DNA of 64,000 nt. Source: Candidatus Blautia faecipullorum (GTDB taxonomy: Bacteria; Bacillota; Clostridia; Lachnospirales; Lachnospiraceae). The notes beneath the pieces were generated by a model that saw nothing but the letters and a program-made list of their open reading frames with translations, did no database searches and was not told the origin of the DNA. The stretch lies in the NCBI GenBank assembly GCA_019115125.1, contig DXEG01000064.1, positions 1-64,000 of the forward strand, given 5' to 3'. This document shows positions 42,441 to 50,932 of the stretch, piece after piece (position 1 is the first letter of the stretch; the number at the start of each line of letters is the position of its first letter). The translations under genes were made by a program, and so were the position numbers.

Positions 42441-44855
42441 ATGGCTGTACCTTATAATCATAAGGCGATCGAAGCGAAATGGCGTGTAAACTGGGAAAAG
42501 AATCCTGTAAACGTCAACGACGGCAAAAAACCGAAATATTATTGTCTGGATATGTTTCCGTATCCGTCAGGAAACGGACTTCATGTAGGGCACTGGAGAG
42601 GCTATGTAATTTCTGACGTATGGAGCCGCTATAAGATGCTGCAGGGATATTATCTGATCCATCCCATGGGATGGGACGCCTTCGGACTTCCAGCGGAGAA
42701 CTACGCAATCAAGATGGGAGTACATCCCGCCGTATCCACCGCGGAAAATGTTAAAAATATCAAGAATCAGATCAATGATATCGCGGCGATTTATGACTGG
42801 GATATGGAGGTCAACACGACAGATCCGGATTTCTACAAATGGACCCAGTGGATTTTTGTCAAAATGTTCAAGGAAGGTCTGGCATATGAGAAGGAATTCC
42901 CCATTAACTGGTGTCCTTCCTGTAAGACCGGACTGGCAAATGAGGAAGTGGTAAACGGCTGCTGTGAGCGCTGCGGCGCCCCGGTAACCAAGAAAAACCT
43001 CCGTCAGTGGATGCTCCGCATCACAAAATACGCGGATCGTCTTCTCAATGACCTGGATAAGCTGGACTGGCCGGAAAAGGTAAAGAAGATGCAGACGGAC
43101 TGGATCGGAAAATCCTACGGAGCAGAGGTGGATTTCCCTGTTGACGGAAAGGACGAAAAGATCACCGTTTACACCACAAGACCGGACACTCTTCACGGAG
43201 CTACCTTTATGGTGCTGGCGCCGGAGCACAGACTGGCGAAGGAGCTGGCTGTTCCGGAGACAAGTGAGGCAGTAGAAAAATATATTTACGACGCTTCCAT
43301 GAAGTCAAACGTAGACCGTCTCCAGGACAAGGAAAAAACAGGCGTATTTACCGGCTCCTATGCGGTTAATCCGCTGAATGGAAAGAAGATCCCCATCTGG
43401 CTTTCCGACTATGTACTGGCTGATTACGGTACAGGAGCGATCATGTGCGTGCCGGCTCATGACGACCGTGACTTTGAGTTTGCTACGAAATTTAACATTC
43501 CGATTGTTCAGGTTATCGCTAAGGACGGCAAGGAGATCGAGAATATGACGGAGGCTTATACGGACGCTTCCGGTACGATGATCAATTCCGGCGACTGGAA
43601 CGGTATGGAGTCGGCCGTTCTGAAAAAAGAAGCGCCTCTGATGATCGAGAAAATGGGAATCGGACGCAAAACAGTGAATTACAAGCTTCGTGACTGGGTA
43701 TTTTCCCGCCAGCGTTACTGGGGAGAACCGATCCCGATCGTTCACTGTCCCAAGTGCGGCGCCGTACCGGTACCGGAGGATCAGCTTCCGCTGACGCTTC
43801 CCGAGGTAGAGAGCTATCAGCCTACCGGAACGGGAGAATCACCTCTGGCGGCTATTGACGAGTGGGTAAATACCACCTGCCCGTGCTGCGGTGGTCCGGC
43901 CAAGAGAGAGACCAATACCATGCCCCAGTGGGCAGGCTCTTCCTGGTATTTCCTGCGTTATGTGGACAACAAAAACGATAAAGAACTGGTTTCCAGAGAA
44001 AAAGCGGACAAGTATCTGCCTGTAGATATGTATATCGGCGGTGTGGAACACGCGGTGCTGCATCTTCTGTATTCCAGATTCTACACCAAATTCCTGTTCG
44101 ATATCGGCGCCATTGATTTTGACGAGCCCTTCAAAAAGCTGTTCAACCAGGGGATGATCACCGGAAAGAACGGCATTAAGATGAGTAAATCCAAAGGAAA
44201 CGTGGTTTCTCCGGACGATCTGGTCCGCGATTACGGATGCGACTCTCTCAGAATGTATGAGCTTTTTGTGGGACCGCCGGAATTGGACGCGGAGTGGGAC
44301 GACAGAGGAATCGACGGTGTTTCCCGTTTCCTGAAGCGTTTCTGGAATCTTGCCCTTGACAGCATTGAGGCGGATGTTCCCGAGACAAAGGAAATGCTTA
44401 AGCTTCGCCACAAGATGGTTTATGAAATCACCCAGCGTCTGGAATCCTTCAGCCTGAATACGGTAATTTCCGGTTTCATGGAATACACCAACAAGATGCT
44501 TGAGCTGGCGAAAAAGACCGGAGGAATGGATAAGGAAACCATCCGTACGGCCGTGATCCTTCTGGCGCCTTTCGCTCCTCATGTGGCGGAAGAAATCTGG
44601 GAGCGTCTTGGAAATACAGATTCCGTATTCCATGCCCAGTGGCCGGCTCATGACGAAGAAGCCATGAAGGACGACGAGATCGAAATTCCGGTTCAGATCA
44701 ACGGCAAGACCCGGGCTGTGATCAGTATTCCGGCGGAAATTTCCAAAGAGGACGCTATCGCGAAGGGTAAAGAAGCTATTGCGGATAAGCTTACCGGAAA
44801 CGTGATCAAAGAAATTTATGTACCCAAAAAGATTATTAATATTGTTATGAAGTAA
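42441..44855 (+). CDS. leuS: Leucine--tRNA ligase
   Basis: Charges tRNA-Leu. The 804-residue class I enzyme contains the HIGH-like YPSGNGLHVGHWRGY near residue 40 and KMSKSKGN near 575-582. Between them lie a zinc-type segment with WCPSCKTGLANEEVVNG and the CP1 editing domain with TTRPDTLHGATFMVLAPEH. A second Cys-rich segment, CPCCGG, is near residue 480. The C-terminal anticodon domain ends in PAEISKEDAI and KLTGNVIKEIYVP. AGGAGGG precedes the ATG. Monocistronic between its promoter and a strong terminator. Confidence 0.97.
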   Translation: MAVPYNHKAIEAKWRVNWEKNPVNVNDGKKPKYYCLDMFPYPSGNGLHVGHWRGYVISDVWSRYKMLQGYYLIHPMGWDAFGLPAENYAIKMGVHPAVSTAENVKNIKNQINDIAAIYDWDMEVNTTDPDFYKWTQWIFVKMFKEGLAYEKEFPINWCPSCKTGLANEEVVNGCCERCGAPVTKKNLRQWMLRITKYADRLLNDLDKLDWPEKVKKMQTDWIGKSYGAEVDFPVDGKDEKITVYTTRPDTLHGATFMVLAPEHRLAKELAVPETSEAVEKYIYDASMKSNVDRLQDKEKTGVFTGSYAVNPLNGKKIPIWLSDYVLADYGTGAIMCVPAHDDRDFEFATKFNIPIVQVIAKDGKEIENMTEAYTDASGTMINSGDWNGMESAVLKKEAPLMIEKMGIGRKTVNYKLRDWVFSRQRYWGEPIPIVHCPKCGAVPVPEDQLPLTLPEVESYQPTGTGESPLAAIDEWVNTTCPCCGGPAKRETNTMPQWAGSSWYFLRYVDNKNDKELVSREKADKYLPVDMYIGGVEHAVLHLLYSRFYTKFLFDIGAIDFDEPFKKLFNQGMITGKNGIKMSKSKGNVVSPDDLVRDYGCDSLRMYELFVGPPELDAEWDDRGIDGVSRFLKRFWNLALDSIEADVPETKEMLKLRHKMVYEITQRLESFSLNTVISGFMEYTNKMLELAKKTGGMDKETIRTAVILLAPFAPHVAEEIWERLGNTDSVFHAQWPAHDEEAMKDDEIEIPVQINGKTRAVISIPAEISKEDAIAKGKEAIADKLTGNVIKEIYVPKKIINIVMK

Positions 44856-44862
44856 AATCAGC

Positions 44863-44910
44863 GGCCCGCCTGTAAAAATCAGATCTCAGATACAGGCGGG
44901 CTGTTTTTTT
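44863..44910 (+). terminator. Terminator after leuS
   Basis: CCCGCCTGTA pairs with TACAGGCGGG across a 16-base loop, followed by CTGTTTTTTT. Confidence 0.9.
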
Positions 44911-44923
44911 ACCGGAGGTTCCA

Positions 44924-45688
44924 ATGGATTTAAAAGAGTTTTTTGAAAGATATCCCAGAGCGGCCATAGGATTTTCAGGCGGGGTGGATTCCGCCTTTCT
45001 TCTGTATGCCGGAAAAAAATACGGGGCGGATATCCGGCCCTATTTTATCAAAACCGCTTTTCAGCCGGATTTTGAGCTTCAGGATGCCTTAAAGCTTACA
45101 AAAGAGCTGGGAATAAAGCTGACCGTCATTGAACACGATATTCTGGAAGAGCCCCATGTGGCCGAAAATCCTGCTGACCGCTGCTATTACTGTAAATCCG
45201 CTCTGTTCGGCGTCCTGAAGCGCCGGGCGATCCAGGACGGATACCAGATCCTTCTGGACGGAACCAACGCCTCGGACGACGCCGGAGACAGGCCTGGAAT
45301 GAGGGCAATCAAGGAACTGAAGGTTCTCTCGCCTCTCAGAGAGTGCGGTCTTACCAAGGCGGAGATCAGAAGGCTGTCGAAAGAGGCGGGACTTTTCACC
45401 TGGGAGAAACCCTCCTACGCCTGTCTGGCTACCAGGGTTCCCACAGGCGAAGTTCTGACAGAAGAGCTTCTTTTTAAAATTGAGAAGAGCGAAACGGTTC
45501 TTGTCAGCCTTGGCTTTTCTGATTTCCGTATACGTCTTTTTCATGAGACCGCCAGGATCCAGCTGCCGGAAAAACAGTTTCCGCTGCTGCTTCAGAAAAG
45601 AGAAGAGCTTCTGAAGGCTTTGAAGCCCTATTATGATGTGATCCTGCTGGATCTTGATCCCAGACAGCCGGAGCCGGAAGAGCTTTGA
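44924..45688 (+). CDS. larE: ATP-dependent sacrificial sulfur transferase LarE-like
   Basis: In lactate racemisation LarE inserts sulfur into the nickel-pincer precursor, losing the sulfur from its own cysteine. The 254-residue protein has the PP-loop GFSGGVDSAFLLYA at residues 18-31, a CYYCKSALF motif near 87, and SYACLATRVPTGE near 165-177, whose Cys matches the sacrificial position. larB, larC and larA are not in this window, so a role in nickel cofactor synthesis or in general sulfur transfer cannot be decided here. Its stop touches the end of the convergent gene with no gap. Confidence 0.85.
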   Translation: MDLKEFFERYPRAAIGFSGGVDSAFLLYAGKKYGADIRPYFIKTAFQPDFELQDALKLTKELGIKLTVIEHDILEEPHVAENPADRCYYCKSALFGVLKRRAIQDGYQILLDGTNASDDAGDRPGMRAIKELKVLSPLRECGLTKAEIRRLSKEAGLFTWEKPSYACLATRVPTGEVLTEELLFKIEKSETVLVSLGFSDFRIRLFHETARIQLPEKQFPLLLQKREELLKALKPYYDVILLDLDPRQPEPEEL

Positions 45689-45997
45689 TCAGTCCTGAAC
45701 ATTCACTGATTCCGCGAAGGTATGCTCTGTCAGCTCAGAGAGCAGCCGGATCTTTTTATTAAGCATTGGGCGCATACAGTTTGGAACATGCTCCTGATGA
45801 GCTCTGTGGATGGCCACACATTCCTTGCAGTTGCCGTGATAGCGGCAGGCTTTTTTGCAGGAGCAGTGATCCTTATTGGCGTATTCTGTCCGGAAGGCCG
45901 CCGCGAATTCCTCCTGGATCCGCAGCCCCTCCTTCCGGTTTCCTTTATGAAATTCTTCCATAGCTCTTTTTTCGATTTCGTTTCCGTCGATGATCAT
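45689..45997 (-). CDS. Cysteine-rich small protein, probably metal-binding
   Basis: A 102-residue protein. The N-terminal half is a charged helix (NEIEKRAMEEFHKGNRKEG). The C-terminal half holds the cluster CSCKKACRYHGNCKECVAIH, with further His and Cys in HQEHVPNC, a pattern suited to zinc or an iron-sulfur cluster. No named family could be assigned with confidence. ATG 45997 is behind GAGGAG; the longer start at 46063 lacks a site. It is convergent with larE and directly abuts it. Confidence 0.7.
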   Translation of the reverse strand: MIIDGNEIEKRAMEEFHKGNRKEGLRIQEEFAAAFRTEYANKDHCSCKKACRYHGNCKECVAIHRAHQEHVPNCMRPMLNKKIRLLSELTEHTFAESVNVQD

Positions 45998-46137
45998 AGA
46001 TTTTTCTCCTCGTAAATGAATTTTTGGGCGGCGATCCGGATTCCACCGCCTGACAAGTATCACAATATCATAATCTTATATAGAAAAATATCAGATAAAC
46101 TGGTAAAATATATATGAAAAACACCAGAATGAGATTT

Positions 46138-46166
46138 TTGATATTCAGATCCAGCGTCAATATACA
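46138..46166 (+). promoter_or_regulatory. Promoter of the second AraC gene
   Basis: TTGATA (46138-46143), a 17-base spacer and TATACA (46161-46166). Confidence 0.65.
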
Positions 46167-46193
46167 CGAGCGCTGCCGTAAAAGGAGAGACAT

Positions 46194-47102
46194 ATGAGCG
46201 ATGAAAACGGGCGTCAGAGTCCGATTTATTCCCATAATCCCTACCACAGCACCAGATTTCCGCTTCTTGTGCTGGATGTGAGAAAGAAACACTGCGCGCC
46301 GTACAATGAGGGCTTCGGGAATCTTCACTGGCATGAGGAGATTCAATTTGTCTACGTGAAAAAGGGGATCGTGCATTTTAAAATATGGGAAAAGGAATAT
46401 GACCTGCAGGAGGGGGGATGCATGTTTCTCAACGCCAACGTCATGCATTGGATCACAGAGAAGTCGGACTGCCATTATCACAGCTTCCTGATTCCGCCGA
46501 AAATGCTGGGATTTTTTGAGGGAAGCGTTATGCAGACGGAGAATGTGGAGCGGATCACCGAAAATCCCGCTGTGACGAACCGGATATTCCTGCCGGGGAA
46601 TCCGGGGAATGATAAAGTGCTGGAAAGGCTCCGCTGCCTGGATGAAATGTATTTTTCGGAAAAACAGGACAATTTTCGTGAATATGAGCTTTCGCTCTGT
46701 ATTGCCGGCCTGTGGCTGGAAACGGCCCGTATTCTGATCAGCGAAGAAGAGATTCCCGCAATTCGGGAAAAGGATCATGACAGGATTCAGAAACTTCTCA
46801 CCTTTGTCCATGAAAATTATCAAAGCCATCTGACCCTTGAGGATATTGCGTCCGCAGGCAGCGTCAGCAAATCGGAATGCCTCCGCTGCTTCCGGAAATA
46901 TACCGGCTTTTCCCCCTATCAGTATCTTCTCAGGTACCGGCTTCAGGCAGGAGCTTCCCTTCTGAGAACCACAGAGGCTTCGGTGACGGAGATCGCCCTC
47001 CGCCTGCAGTTTCCATCCTCAAGTGCGTTTATCGCGGCTTTCCGCCGTTCCTTCGGCGTGACTCCTACAGCATACCGGAGAGAGAGCCCGCGCCATTCGT
47101 AA
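46194..47102 (+). CDS. AraC-family transcriptional regulator
   Basis: A 302-residue regulator related in layout to the one at 41434. The cupin-like sensor has NLHWHEEIQFVYVKKG near residues 42-57. The DNA-binding domain has LTLEDIASAGSVSKSECLRC and ASVTEIALRLQFPSSSAFIA, and ends FGVTPTAYRRE. The final residues SPRHS and the stop codon are contributed by a copy of the dispersed repeat (47085-47110). AAAGGAGAG lies before the ATG. Target genes are not evident; an HD-domain gene follows. Confidence 0.87.
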   Translation: MSDENGRQSPIYSHNPYHSTRFPLLVLDVRKKHCAPYNEGFGNLHWHEEIQFVYVKKGIVHFKIWEKEYDLQEGGCMFLNANVMHWITEKSDCHYHSFLIPPKMLGFFEGSVMQTENVERITENPAVTNRIFLPGNPGNDKVLERLRCLDEMYFSEKQDNFREYELSLCIAGLWLETARILISEEEIPAIREKDHDRIQKLLTFVHENYQSHLTLEDIASAGSVSKSECLRCFRKYTGFSPYQYLLRYRLQAGASLLRTTEASVTEIALRLQFPSSSAFIAAFRRSFGVTPTAYRRESPRHS

Positions 47103-47110
47103 AACCGTAC
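47085..47110 (-). repeat. Dispersed repeat, partial copy D at the AraC stop codon
   Basis: This 26-base segment matches 25 of 26 positions of copy C (50791-50816) in inverted orientation. It includes the last five codons and the stop of the AraC gene. Confidence 0.75.
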
Positions 47111-47117
47111 TTGGCTG

Positions 47118-47161
47118 AAATAAATGAGTATTCAGCCGTCAGGCTGAATAGTTACTTATTT
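47118..47161. terminator. Long perfect-loop hairpin after the AraC gene
   Basis: A 20-base arm (47118-47137) ending ATTCAGCC pairs at 17 of 20 positions with 47142-47161 around the loop GTCA. No clean T-run follows. It may be a terminator or part of the repeat family that ends in TTCAGCC. Confidence 0.55.
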
Positions 47162-47259
47162 GTCGAAATAAGGTCCGGATGCAGTTGCGATTGCTCCGAT
47201 AATGCGGTATATTATGGGGAGAAAAAGGAAGAAGCTTATATTCAGAAGGAGGAAAAATC

Positions 47260-47838
47260 ATGAACGCAAACGTTACAAGAGAAGAGGCTATGGCGCTTCT
47301 GAAAAAATATAACCAGGAGTCCTTTCATATCCAGCACGCGCTGACAGTGGAAGGGGTGATGCGCTGGTATGCCGCCCAGAACCAGGAGGATGAGGAATTC
47401 TGGGGACTTGCGGGGCTTCTTCATGATGCGGATTTTGAAAAATGGCCGGAGGAGCACTGCAAAAAAGCGCCTGAGCTTTTGGCGGAGATCCATGCCTCTG
47501 AGGAACTGGTCCATGCGGTGTGCAGCCACGGATATGGGATCTGCTCGGATGTGGAGCCGGAGCATCCTATGGAAAAGATTTTGTTCGCGGCGGACGAGCT
47601 GACAGGGCTGATCTGGGCGGCGGCGCTGATGCGTCCGTCCAAAAGTACCGCGGATATGGAAGTAAAAAGTCTGAAAAAGAAATTCAAAGACAAACGCTTT
47701 GCCGCAGGCTGTTCCCGTGAGATCATTCAGAAAGGGGCGGATATGCTGGGCTGGGAGCTGCCGGAGCTTTTTGAGAAGACTCTCGAGGCCATGCGCTCCT
47801 GTGAGGACAGGATCCGGGCGGAGATGGAAAAGGTCTGA
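47260..47838 (+). CDS. HD-domain protein
   Basis: A 192-residue cytoplasmic protein with a HD-type metal phosphohydrolase pattern: SFHIQHALTVEG (first His), AGLLHDADFEKWPE (the HD pair), and FAADELTGLIWAAALMRPSK (the last Asp). A further His lies in AVCSHGYG. The family includes nucleotide phosphohydrolases, but the substrate is unknown. AGGAGG precedes the ATG. Between an AraC regulator and the convergent rqcH gene, with no obvious partner. Confidence 0.85.
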   Translation: MNANVTREEAMALLKKYNQESFHIQHALTVEGVMRWYAAQNQEDEEFWGLAGLLHDADFEKWPEEHCKKAPELLAEIHASEELVHAVCSHGYGICSDVEPEHPMEKILFAADELTGLIWAAALMRPSKSTADMEVKSLKKKFKDKRFAAGCSREIIQKGADMLGWELPELFEKTLEAMRSCEDRIRAEMEKV

Positions 47839-47890
47839 AACCTTCCGTTCACCGGAAAAGATACGCGGAAGCCTTCGGGCAGAGATCAGA

Positions 47891-47915
47891 GAAGCACCCG
47901 TTCAGGGTGCTTCCT
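47891..47915. terminator. Bidirectional hairpin between the HD gene and rqcH
   Basis: GAAGCACCC and GGGTGCTTC form a 9-bp stem around GTTCA, followed on the plus strand by CTTTAT. It covers the rqcH stop codon on the minus strand. Confidence 0.6.
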
Positions 47916-49650
47916 TTATGTCTGAAATGTCCGGCTCGGCCATGAGGGAATAGTTGGTATAATAAACCACAAATCCCGGTTTGGCTCCGCCGGGCTTTTT
48001 TACATGCTTTTTCTGGATATAGTCGATTTCCACCTTGGGGGCGGTGCGTCCCTTGGAGTAGTAGGCGGCCAGCCTTCCGGCCTCCTCGAAGGTGCGGTCG
48101 GGAAGCTCTCCGTCGGGAGTCTTTACGACGACGTGAGAACCGGCCATTTTTTTCGCGTGAAACCACCAGTCGTTCCCGGTGGCTGTGCGGAAGGTCAGCT
48201 CGTCATTCTGGTAATTGTTTTTTCCCACGAAAATATCGTACCCGTCGCTGGAAACATAATGGAGGGGCTTGGACTTGGCCTGCATTTTCTGTCCTTTTTT
48301 TGAAAAAGAATGTTTTTTAATAAAACCGTATTCCGTCAGCTCCTCCTTGATCTGGCTGAGATCACTTTCCGCTCTTGCGATATCCAGAGCGTTGGAGATG
48401 GATTCCAGATGCTCGATTTCCGACTCTGTCTCCGCAAGCTGCTGTGAGAGCGCCTCCTCCGTGCGCTTCAGCTTTCCATAGCGGTCAAAATATTTCTTGG
48501 CGTTTTCAGCCGGAGTGAGAGTGGGATCCAGGGGAATGGTGATTTCCTCGTTTGTATAATAATTCAGGGCCTGAAAGGATTTGGTTCCTTCCTCAAGACC
48601 GTATCCGTAGGTGTTGATCAGTTCTCCGTATATCCGGTATTTGTCTTTTTTTGCGGTATCCTTCATCTGTTTCTGCTGAAGGCTGAATTTTTTCCGGTTC
48701 CGCTCAAGGGCGGTCTGCACGATCCTTCGGAGATCCGAGGATTTCTGGCGGATTCTGTTCAGAGTGTCCCTGGAGGAATAATAGGTATCCAGCATAGCGG
48801 AAACTGTGGGGAATTCCTCGCTGTGATATTCCGGGCCGAACTGAGTGAGGGGAATCACCGCGTACTCGACCGGTTCCTGTCCCCGGTAGATGATATTAGG
48901 AGTGAAATCTCCCTCCTGTACCTGGTCCATCAGCCGCCGGAAGGTGTGATAAAGGTGGACGCAGGCGGTTTCGTTCAGGGATTGGGCCGCGTCGTTCCCG
49001 TCTATGGAAGCCCGGAAGCAGATTTCCTCCGCGATCAGAGGACTCAGGCCGGTGAGGGAGGAATAAATCGCTTTTGAAATATTACAGGGCTTCTTACATA
49101 TTTTTTCTATAAATTCTTCCTCGCTGACGGTCAGGGGATCTGATTTCTCCTGGGTCTGGGGGAGAAAATAATCCCTTCCCGGCAGAACCTCCCTGACGGA
49201 GCTCATATGGGAGGAAACGTGCTTGATGCTGTCAAGGATCATTCTGTTTTCATCGCAGAAGATGATGTTGCTGTGCTTTCCCATCAGCTCCAGGATCAGG
49301 AGCTTTTTGCAGGGGTCGCCCATTTCGTTCAGATGCTCCAGCTCAAACTCAATGGCGCGCTCAAGGCCGGGCTGCCGGATGCCGCTGATCCGGGCGCTGC
49401 CGATGTGCTTGCGTAGCAGCATGCAGAAGTTCGGCGCCGTAAGAGGGCTGGGCTTGTTTTTGTCTATAAAATAAATAAGGGGGAGAGAGGCGCTTGCAGA
49501 AAGCAGAAGTCTGCGCTGGCCGTTCGCTCCCTTGGCGGTTACCACAAGAGCGTCCGGCTCCGGCTGGGCGATCTTATTGATCCGTCCGCCGTCCAGATTC
49601 TGATGCAGTTCCTGAACCATCGCCGCGATGGTAATTCCGTCGAATGCCAT
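47902..49650 (-). CDS. rqcH: Rqc2/RqcH-type ribosome quality control protein (NFACT)
   Basis: In Bacillus RqcH binds stalled 50S subunits and recruits tRNA-Ala to add C-terminal alanine tails that mark chains for decay. The 582-residue protein has the order NFACT-N (MAFDGITIAAMVQEL and LLRKHIGSARI), helix-hairpin-helix, coiled coil (about residues 280-430), and NFACT-R with the motifs DIFVGKNNYQND and WWFHAKKMAGSHVV. It was formerly annotated as a fibronectin-binding protein. The convergent HD gene ends just beyond a shared hairpin. Confidence 0.93.
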   Translation of the reverse strand: MAFDGITIAAMVQELHQNLDGGRINKIAQPEPDALVVTAKGANGQRRLLLSASASLPLIYFIDKNKPSPLTAPNFCMLLRKHIGSARISGIRQPGLERAIEFELEHLNEMGDPCKKLLILELMGKHSNIIFCDENRMILDSIKHVSSHMSSVREVLPGRDYFLPQTQEKSDPLTVSEEEFIEKICKKPCNISKAIYSSLTGLSPLIAEEICFRASIDGNDAAQSLNETACVHLYHTFRRLMDQVQEGDFTPNIIYRGQEPVEYAVIPLTQFGPEYHSEEFPTVSAMLDTYYSSRDTLNRIRQKSSDLRRIVQTALERNRKKFSLQQKQMKDTAKKDKYRIYGELINTYGYGLEEGTKSFQALNYYTNEEITIPLDPTLTPAENAKKYFDRYGKLKRTEEALSQQLAETESEIEHLESISNALDIARAESDLSQIKEELTEYGFIKKHSFSKKGQKMQAKSKPLHYVSSDGYDIFVGKNNYQNDELTFRTATGNDWWFHAKKMAGSHVVVKTPDGELPDRTFEEAGRLAAYYSKGRTAPKVEIDYIQKKHVKKPGGAKPGFVVYYTNYSLMAEPDISDIKEAP

Positions 49651-49835
49651 AATTTTTACTCCTTTTATTGTATGATATCAACAGCTACAGTATAGCATGG
49701 AATAAAAAGAAGCGCAAAAACATTCTGCGGAGATTGTGCCGCGCCGGGTTCCCTGTTATAATGAGACAGGAAAAATGCGGAACGTACGAATTCAGAAAGA
49801 AAAATGCGAAACATACGAAAAGGAGAGCGCAGAGT

Positions 49836-50657
49836 ATGATTCATGAGAAGATTATTATTCAGGAGAAATCAGCCTCTTTCGCGGAGGCATATATGATGAC
49901 CTATTTCTGGGAGGAATCCCGGGAGCTTTATCCGGGGCTGAGGCGTCCGGTGATCCTGATCTGTCCCGGAGGCGCCTACCGGATGACCTCGGACAGAGAA
50001 GCTGAGGGAATCGCCCTTCGTTTTATGGCGGCGGGGTATCATGCGGCGGTTCTCCGCTACAGCACGGACAGAAGACATCCGGCCCCGCTTCTTCAGGCGG
50101 CGAAGGCGGTGAGTATTCTGAAGGAACGCAGTGACGAATGGCTGATTGAAAGGAATTCCGTGATCGTATCGGGATTTTCCGCAGGCGGACATCTTGCGGC
50201 GTCCCTGGGCGTGTTCTGGAACCGTCCCTGGCTCAGTGAAAAGCTGAATCTGTCCCGGGAGGCGATCCGGCCGGCCGGTATGATCCTTTCTTATCCTGTG
50301 ATCACTTCAGGAGAATTCGGGCATCAGGAAAGCTTCCGGAATCTTCTGGGTGAGGAATATGAGGAACGGAAGGAAGAGCTTTCTCTGGAAAAGCAGGTTA
50401 GCGGGGATACTCCCCGTACATTTCTCTGGCATACCATGGAGGACACCACTGTTCCCATGGAAAATTCATTTCTGTTTCTGATGGCTCTCCGCAGAAACGG
50501 AATCCCGGCGGAATATCATCTGTTTCCATATGGAAAGCATGGGATCGGGCTTGGAAACGAGCTGACGGCCGGGGCGGACGGCAGCGGGATCGTACCCTGC
50601 GCCGACTGCTGGAGCGAGCTTGCGGTGAAGTGGCTTCTGCGGGAATTCCCCTGGTAA
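49836..50657 (+). CDS. Alpha/beta hydrolase, acetylesterase-like
   Basis: A 273-residue cytoplasmic hydrolase. ICPGGAYRMTSDREAEG gives the oxyanion region, VSGFSAGGHLAAS the nucleophile elbow (GFSAGG), TMEDTTVPMENS the acid, and FPYGKHGIGLG the catalytic His. This fits carbohydrate acetylesterase-like members such as those that deacetylate xylan or other sugars. The actual substrate is unknown. ATG 49836 is behind AAGGAGAG; the longer frame to 49668 has no site. A repeat element starts 7 bases after its stop. Confidence 0.88.
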   Translation: MIHEKIIIQEKSASFAEAYMMTYFWEESRELYPGLRRPVILICPGGAYRMTSDREAEGIALRFMAAGYHAAVLRYSTDRRHPAPLLQAAKAVSILKERSDEWLIERNSVIVSGFSAGGHLAASLGVFWNRPWLSEKLNLSREAIRPAGMILSYPVITSGEFGHQESFRNLLGEEYEERKEELSLEKQVSGDTPRTFLWHTMEDTTVPMENSFLFLMALRRNGIPAEYHLFPYGKHGIGLGNELTAGADGSGIVPCADCWSELAVKWLLREFPW

Positions 50658-50663
50658 GTTTTG

Positions 50664-50827
50664 GTAGCAGTTCAGCCATACAGTGATCGGGAAGCATAAA
50701 ACATGCTTGCATGTTTTTGCGAGCGGACATCTGTATGGGCTGAGCGCCCGTTTATGAGTAAAACAGTGGCGTTAGCCACAGTAAGCACACAGTGCGGTTT
50801 TACGAATGGCGCGGGCTGAACTGATAC
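50664..50827 (+). mobile_element. 164-bp MITE-like element, most complete copy C of the dispersed repeat
   Basis: It is bounded by GTAGCAGTTCAGCC (50664-50677) and the inverted end GGGCTGAACTGATAC (50813-50827). Inside are an AAAACATGC/GCATGTTTT hairpin (50697-50716) and a second pairing of GCCATACAG with CTGTATGGGC. The right half from 50775 matches copies A, B and D. The left 16 bases GTTCAGCCATACAGTG recur at 26387. No coding capacity is evident; it may double as a terminator for the esterase gene. Confidence 0.65.
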
Positions 50828-50856
50828 AAGTTTTGTAAAAAACAAGTAAAAAGAAT

Positions 50857-50885
50857 TTGACTCGTTCTCTTTCATGCACTATAAT
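50857..50885 (+). promoter_or_regulatory. Promoter of the yicC-remA-gmk-rpoZ cluster
   Basis: TTGACT (50857-50862), a 17-base spacer and TATAAT (50880-50885), 47 bases before the yicC start. It directly follows the MITE-like element. Confidence 0.85.
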
Positions 50886-50932
50886 AAATCTGTATGTAAA
50901 AAAACAAGTAATCTGCAAAGAGAGAAAAATCC

